From: Anastrepha obliqua
Taxonomy: Eukaryota; Arthropoda; Insecta; Diptera; Tephritidae
NCBI RefSeq assembly: GCF_027943255.1
Contig: NC_072894.1
Location: 129,509,601-129,573,600, forward strand
Direction: 5' to 3'
Length of the DNA stretch: 64,000 nucleotides
Shown here: positions 58,090-64,000 of the stretch, in pieces
Position numbering within the stretch: position 1 is the first letter of the stretch
Layout of the letters: each line of letters begins with the position of its first letter
Program-made: the position numbers and the translations under genes
The notes under the pieces: model-generated
Database searches by the model: none
What the model saw: only the letters and a program-made list of their open reading frames with translations
What the model was told of the DNA's origin: nothing

Positions 58090-60890
58090 AAAATAAGTAA
58101 TCCAATCACTTAAAAAAATCTGTGAGAGCAAACCGTTAAGTATAGAAACTGTTTGGGTCTAAAGCAACCCCGTTAAATGGATTTTGCTGTTTCTACACTT
58201 ACCAAAGCCACTCACAAGGGATGATATTTGGAACGAACTGTGCACCCCAATTGTTTCCAAGTGGAATTATGCAATAGCAAGTCATAGACGCGAGCTTTTA
58301 TGTCGACTGCGAAATAAGAATTTTGTTGGCATTGCTTGAGACTTGACATTGACATTATTTGTGACTATTTGAGAGGTCTGATAATCGGCGGTCGAATGCG
58401 TTTAGAAAAAGAAGCTTTTTTCTTTTATAACAATTTGCGAGTATTCTATTCTGTACATATATGGGTGAGATACATTACATGTATGTATGTGAAGCGTTAC
58501 TTTGATGGTAAAATTACAAAAAGTAAAGTAAATTACAAAAAGTGATGGTAAAATTACAAAAGTTGTCTCAGTTTTGAAAAAAAAAAACGAAACGAAGTAC
58601 GAAACAGGTTTGAATATCTTAATTTAATACAAGCGTACACTTATACGAAATATTTGCAAAAACTATATTACTATTTTTAATCAGCTTCAGAATATAAGAA
58701 ATGTAAAACCTCAGCACTAAAACTCAACACAATCATGTTTTGTATTTGTTTACGCAATAAATAATATATTTAAATATCACTATACCTACATACACATAAT
58801 TTTTCGTCTGTCTGATTATCAAGTGTTTAGAAATATTCCACAGCCAGACGATAGCCAGCGCGTTTGTTCGCCTCAAGCGTGTAATCTTGATTATAATTGC
58901 TGCTGAATGATGGCCAAGTGTCTATCACTTTAATACCTCAAATCCCAGCAACACCACAAATTTGGAAACAATACAAGACTGGCTGACTACAGACAAATCA
59001 CTACAAATTGCTAACAAATTAAGAATTATTGATTTTTTTTTATTTACATACATACATCTGTATTTGTCTAAAGATTTGTGTCATAACACACCTCTTACAA
59101 GAAAAGAAAACAAATCCGATAACAAATGTCTGTTTGCTTAGCAGCAATTAAGTGCGTGATACGTCAAATACGATGACAATTCATTTATCAACGTAAACGA
59201 TCGGTAAGATCGGGTTCTGATGGGAGCGCGGGGCACTTAAGTACATAGTTACGTAAGTGGTAGTAAATACCGAGTATAAACATACATAAAGGGTGCCCCA
59301 ACGGTTGGTTGCTTTTTCATGTTGATAGGTATTTCCTGCTAAAAGAAGTGTCAGAAACTTTTTATTATCTCGGTGGTACGAAATGGATAACTGAATAGTT
59401 TTGGGTTTGAAAAACGTTTCAAAACAATGGCGCAGGTTAAATTTTAAGATGTAAGCTCGATAGATTATTTTTTAAAAGACGATACAAGCTAATTATCCTA
59501 GAACTCTTCCGGTATCCACCGCCGCAAATGTAACTATTGTTATACCAGTAGTGGCAGCGTGAACTCTGGATCAGTAGCTCAACAACCAACGCAGATCTCA
59601 ACAACTAAACATTAGTCCACGCTCTAGTCTAATATTTCTGTTTAAGGACATTCCCTAAAAAATGTCGGGGAATGCTGCTGGTAGGTAGATCTGGTGGCTG
59701 CCAATTTGTCACACTTAGACCTGTAGTAGGTCCATTGTGATGCTATTAGAAATGCTTCCTTATACTATGGAATCCCTTTTAAACCATCCTGTGGCTTTTA
59801 TAAACGAGCTTAACAACAAAGGTGGTCTGTAATAGTTTTCTCCTCCTCGTTCCGGTAGCGTAGAACCGACTGTCGTAGGAACTCTGTGTAAGGACCTCAA
59901 CTTACTTGCTTATGATGTTCAATTAACTCAAAAATTAAAAATGTATCTTTATGGAACTTGAAGCAGCTGGAAAAAATGCTGACGATTCTGCTTAAAAAAT
60001 ATTTTTTCGTATTGTGCATACTTTCATCTCGAGCTCTGATTTCTGTAAGATGAATGTACGTGCCGCACATGTTGTCCAACAAATTAAAAATGTAACGAAA
60101 GATTCTCTTGTTTTAATAAAGCGTTTTTCTATTATAGGTATTCTTAAAAAGAAACCAGACGATGGTCCTCCCTTTAGTATCAACATAAGATTATAACAAT
60201 TTTGCTTATTCTACATTGATACGAATACATAAATACAAATTTAGCATACATATTTTTATTGTTAGGTAAATTAAAACTTCTTTAACATGAAAGTCAGGTA
60301 AGCACTTATTTTGGAGACGGCAGATATGGTTTGGCAACAATTTCACGTGCGTTGCTTTGGCGGTAAGAAGACAATATATAAAAAATTTCGCATATGTGAG
60401 CCCCCTGAATATTAGCACAGCTGGTAAAATACACGTAGCTAAAACTAAATGAAAGAAATTATCACTCATGAGTAATTATGTTCCCTATAATATTTATGGC
60501 TTTGTGATTAATTGAATTTGATAACACTTGAAATGAAAGTTGCTCACTTCTGTTTATGTTAAATTTCGCATAAGAGTTAATTGACGTTTATTGAGCGACC
60601 GCATTTTTGTCATCACTGCCCATTAGGGGGCTTAACCACAAAATACAATTAGTCATGTGTGGTTTCTTGGCTTATTTACTAATAGAGGTAGCAGCAAGGG
60701 GTACGGGTAAAAGCGAGGAAGCTTTCACAGTGGGAATTTCGCCCTCTTTAATTTACAAAGTGTGAGCAGAATTACCGTAAGGCTTAACTTAATAAGTATA
60801 ATCTATTTTCAATAGGAATTAAGTGGATATGTGTTCATTATAAAACCCAAATATTTATAAGCACAAAATTATTGCTTATAAACTATAAAT
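58090..60890. other. Mostly unrecognised non-coding; damaged repeat copies at 59650-59890
   Basis: Two pieces, gtcggggaatgctgctggta (about 59666) and ccggtagcgtagaaccgact (about 59852), belong to the palindromic-core repeat family and are separated by about 170 bp of other sequence. No gene is supported in the remainder. Confidence 0.45.
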
Positions 60891-61011
60891 AGGCATAGGA
60901 ACATATCGTCCCCTTAGTATAACAATAGCCTATGTGCTCATAGGCTATTATTTTTTTGACGTGATAACGTCTTATAATTCGATTTAACAGGCTGCACGCA
61001 CGAAAAAATGT

Positions 61012-61317
61012 GTCGTTACCTTGCTCATTACTGTTCATTGCCGTTACCTTGCTCATACTAGTGTTACCTTGCTCATTACTGTTCATATGTAGTTACCTTG
61101 CTCATATGTAGTTACCTTGCTCATATTAGTGTTACCTTGCTCATATGTAGTTACCTTGCTCATATGTAGTTACCTTGCTCATATGTAGTTACCTTGCTCA
61201 TATGTAGTTACCTTGCTCATATTAGTGTTACCTTGCTCATATGTAGTTACCTTGCTCATATGTAGTTACCTTGCTCATATGTAGTTACCTTGCTCATATG
61301 TAGTTACCTTGCTCATT
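61012..61317 (+). repeat. Satellite, 19-bp unit GTTACCTTGCTCATATGTA
   Basis: About 15 units, mostly 19 bp, with variants ending ATTAGT or ATTACTGTTCAT. The array starts and ends with the variant GCTCATT. It lies between the left inverted repeat and the Helitron 5' end of the composite element. Confidence 0.95.
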
Positions 61318-61630
61318 GCATTGAATGAACTGCAAGCGAAAGAGCGGAAGGAACGACAAAGCAAACAAAGCAAACGAACGGCAACGTTCGACATCTTGCT
61401 CTCCCCTACTTAAGTGAGCGTATATATGTATGTATGTATATGCGCATATGTACATATATAAATTCACGTATTTGTATTGGCATATGCCTTCTTATTGATT
61501 ATTATTATTTTGATTTACTTGAGAATTTCAAATAAAACCAAGTTTGTTAATAATACCTGTTGTTTTAATGTTATTATTATTATTTTTTTATTATATCTGA
61601 AGGAAAAAATGTATGGTAATATTTACCATA

Positions 61631-62517
61631 TCTATACTAATATTATAAAGAGGAAAACTTTGTTTGTTTGGTTGTAATGAATAGGCTCAAAAACTACTGG
61701 ACCGATTTTAAAAATTCTTTCACCATTCGAAAGCTACATCACGAGTAACATGGATTATATTTTATTTTGGAAATAGGGCTCGAGATATAGGTCAAAACGT
61801 GGACCCGGGTAACCTTCGGATGTGTATGTACAATATGGGTATCAAATGAAAGCTGTTGATAAGTGCTTTAATACGGGGTAATTTTCATACCTATTGATGA
61901 CTAGGGTCTGGAAATATATGCCAAAACGTGGACCCGCCGTGTCTTTGCACCGAATTAAACCAAACTTACACACATTGTTAAGTAGGTATTGAAGATGATT
62001 TCCGTATAGTTTGAATACCTATTGGTAGATAGGGTCTCGAGATATAGGTCAAAACGTTGACCCGGGTAACCTTCGGATGTGTATGTACAATATGGGTATC
62101 AAATGGAAGCTGTTGGTGAATGCTTTAGTTCAGAGTATTTCCATCCGCTCCGTGACTAGGGTCTCGAGATAGAGACCAAAACGTGGACCCTAGAATGTGT
62201 TTGTACAATATGGATATCAAATGAAAGCTGTTGATAAGTGCTTTAATAGGGGGTAATTTTCATACCTATTGATGACTAGGGTCTGGAAATATATGCCAAA
62301 ACGTGGACCCGCCGGGTCTTTGCACCGAATTAAACCAAACTTACACACATTGTTAAGGAGGTATTGAAGATGGTTTCCGTATTGTTTGGGTACATATTGG
62401 TAGATATGGTCTCGAGATATAGGTCAAAACGTGGACCCGGGTAACCTTTGGTTGTGTATGTACAATATGGGTATCAAATGAAAGCTGTTGATAAGTGCTT
62501 TAATACGGGGTAATTTG
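61631..62517 (+). mobile_element. Helitron 5' end with minisatellite, 3' end missing
   Basis: TCTATACTAATATTATAAAG starts at 61631 immediately after A, the A^TC junction and the terminal sequence typical of many insect Helitrons as I remember them. Next come tttgtttgtttgg and ctactggaccgattttaaaa, also typical. The 129-bp minisatellite follows from 61774. No hairpin-CTRR end is found downstream; sequence passes into (TGTTA)n at about 62517. Confidence 0.7.
61774..62515 (+). repeat. Minisatellite, ~129-bp unit, six copies, two alternating subtypes
   Basis: Units start near 61774, 61903, 62031, 62157, 62278 and 62406. Subtype A has gtggacccgggtaacct; subtype B has gtggacccgccg(t/g)gtctttg. The order is A, B, A, A-like (shortened), B, A. 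It is the same repeat as 18322-18960. Confidence 0.9.
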
Positions 62518-62890
62518 TTATGTTATGTTATGTTATGTTATGTTATGTTATGTTATGTTATGTTATGTTATGTTATGTTATGTTATGTTATGTTATGTTA
62601 TGTTATGTTATGTTATGTTATGTTATGTTATGTTATGTTATGTTATGTTATGTTATGTTATGTTATGTTATGTTATGTTATGTTATGTTATGTTATGTTA
62701 TGTTATTTTATGTTATGTTGTGTTGTGTTGTGTTGTGTTGTGTTGTGTTGTGTTGTGTTGTGTTATGTCATGTTATGTTATGTTATGTTATGTTATGTTA
62801 TGTTATGTTATGTTATGTTATGTTATGTTATGTTATGTTATGTTATGTTATGTTATGTTATGTTATGTTATGTTATGTTATGTTATGTTA
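62517..62890 (+). repeat. Pentanucleotide microsatellite (TGTTA)n with (TGTTG)n core
   Basis: About 370 bp of TGTTA units, roughly 75 in all. A block of about nine TGTTG units lies at 62719-62763, next to single variants TTTTA and TGTCA. All three frames are open (MLCYV...), which is an artefact. Confidence 0.98.
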
Positions 62891-63289
62891 AAGTATATGT
62901 TATGTTAATGGTAACTCATTCTCTATATCCATACAAAATATGTATCAAACAAATAAAATTAAAATTTTCTTTTGAAAAATGCAACCATTCAATCAGTATT
63001 TTCTTATGACGTTATCACGTTAAACTATCGTCAGTAAACCGACTTTGCAGACAACCTCTTTTTTTTTTTTGAATTTTTGGGTTCGCCATCGTCGATTTTA
63101 TATGTGGTCAAAATTTTGTCAAATTCTAGTTCCACAAAGTGGGTCAAAACGTCAGTCAAAAAATAATAAATATTTACAGACATAACGAGATTTGAGTGAG
63201 AGCTACTTTTGACAAAAAGTTTGAAATTCATTTTCTCAAAACATCAAAAAAATTATAGGCTATTTTAATACTAAGGGGACGATATGTGA

Positions 63290-64000
63290 TCCTTACATTT
63301 CAGATTTATGATATGTTTTGTAATTTTATGTAAAAACAATGGGGAAGATTTTACCACTTAAACTCCTCATTAGATGGATATGTTTTGCCTCTTTTACGAG
63401 GAAGGCCGAATATACTCGTAACAGAGGGATACAACGGGTTAAAATTTACCACAAAAATATTTGTCATAAAATTCTACTATTTACAAGCCCCAAAAGAAGG
63501 GTAACCTAGGAGACTGCAGCGACGGGAGAGGAACAACTCTCCTAAACAAAATTTACAAAATCATACAAGGATGATAGATTTACAAGGTGAAAAAGACAAC
63601 TTTGAGGGAAACTTTAGCTGCCATGTCACGGATTACGGTTTGTTATTGGCCACACCTTCCCAATTCTTTTCACCATGAAAATCATAGCTACCATAATGCA
63701 AAGAAAACTACAGCGAGTTGAGAACTCAATACGAGATGAATAGGTGGATTGTAGCCCCCCCCCCCCCCCCCCCCCCCCCTCATTAAAGCTGCCTATACTA
63801 AGCAATCAATTGCATGGCGCTCGCCACTTGAAATGCTTTTCGTTGTCTGTCTTTAAACAGTATACCATACAATCAAGCGAGCGTAATATGGACAGGGCTC
63901 CACAACAAAGGAGGCCCCCAGAAATTGATTAGTCGCATAAAAGTAACGTAGTAATGTAGAGCCGAGGAAGGTTACCAATAATAGATTGAAAAGCCGTTTA
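63290..64000. other. Non-coding end of window; poly-C tract
   Basis: No supported gene. A run of about 24 C lies at 63756-63779, which may be partly a sequencing or assembly artefact. Nothing else is recognised. Confidence 0.5.

Larger units (their letters stand above)
60901..63287. mobile_element. Composite inverted-repeat element (2.39 kb)
   Basis: The outer ends are inverted copies: acatatcgtccccttagtat at 60901-60920 and its reverse complement at 63268-63287, continuing into a shared AATAGCCTAT. A second inverted pair lies inside: gtgataacgtc at 60961-60971 and gacgttatcac at 63008-63018. Between them are a 19-bp satellite, a Helitron 5' terminus, the 129-bp minisatellite and a pentanucleotide tract. 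No transposase frame is present. A target duplication could not be identified, so the element class is unknown. Confidence 0.65.

Noticed and set aside
61012..61317. CRISPR-like array
   Set aside because: Units are directly adjacent 19-bp repeats without unique spacers, in an insect genome; a satellite.
62488..63009. 123-173 codon MLCYV repeats in three frames
   Set aside because: Product of the TGTTA microsatellite, which lacks stops in these frames.

Overview
This window is from an insect nuclear genome, most likely a higher fly (Diptera, probably a tephritid fruit fly). The one host gene I recognise is a close match to the Drosophila receptor guanylyl cyclase Gyc76C. It is split by short and long GT-AG introns. 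The background is AT-rich with (ACAT)n and (CA)n simple repeats, and the repeats are typical fly families: mariner, Tc1/Tc3, Helitrons, non-LTR elements and a tRNA-headed SINE. There are no bacterial signals such as operons or ribosome binding sites.

Host genes. Six minus-strand exons between 13021 and 50 encode the first 349 residues of the Gyc76C-like protein: signal peptide plus the front part of the extracellular ligand-binding domain. The transmembrane, kinase-like and cyclase domains lie beyond the left edge. The coding introns are 66, 7602, 3238, 603 and 361 nt. The start exon has a splice acceptor upstream of the ATG, so at least one more 5' non-coding exon lies to the right; the 28.3-28.95 kb region is a weak candidate. 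A second probable host gene, also on the minus strand, is a single 274-codon reading frame at 20407-21231. I do not recognise it by name. It has Cys and Asp-Ser-His motifs reminiscent of papain-fold proteases.

Mobile DNA fills most of the rest. 0-12.5 kb (Gyc76C introns): an RNase H remnant, a Helitron-like (endonuclease-bearing) deletion derivative, a TTAA-flanked MITE, a Tc3-like remnant, and a 5'-truncated non-LTR element inserted exactly at the Tc3 edge. 13-15.5 kb: a non-autonomous Helitron with a 142-bp tandem repeat, then a jockey-type reverse-transcriptase fossil. 18.2-20.1 kb: a Helitron deletion derivative with a 129-bp minisatellite and a fused Rep/Pif1 fragment. 21.7-22.8 kb: a reverse-transcriptase fossil. 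23.6-24.9 and 29.97-31.24 kb: two nearly identical mariners, one with an intact transposase. 26.4-32.4 kb: two further mariner fossils, SINEs and an RNase H fossil. 36.7 kb: a SINE with a clear target duplication. 43.6-47.4 kb: endonuclease and reverse-transcriptase fossils plus two MITE-size DNA transposons. 48.8-50.3 kb: a Tc1-like element with termini. 53.3-55.4 kb: a non-LTR element with a restriction-like endonuclease. 60.9-63.3 kb: a composite inverted-repeat element holding a 19-bp satellite, a Helitron 5' end, the same 129-bp minisatellite and a 370-bp (TGTTA)n tract.

The regions 15.8-18.1, 32.8-36.6, 38.2-42.9, 50.4-53.1 and 55.5-60.9 kb are mostly unexplained non-coding sequence. 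I see no gene network here beyond the single receptor gene. The candidate for something new is the 274-codon gene; the best structural puzzle is the 60.9-63.3 kb composite.
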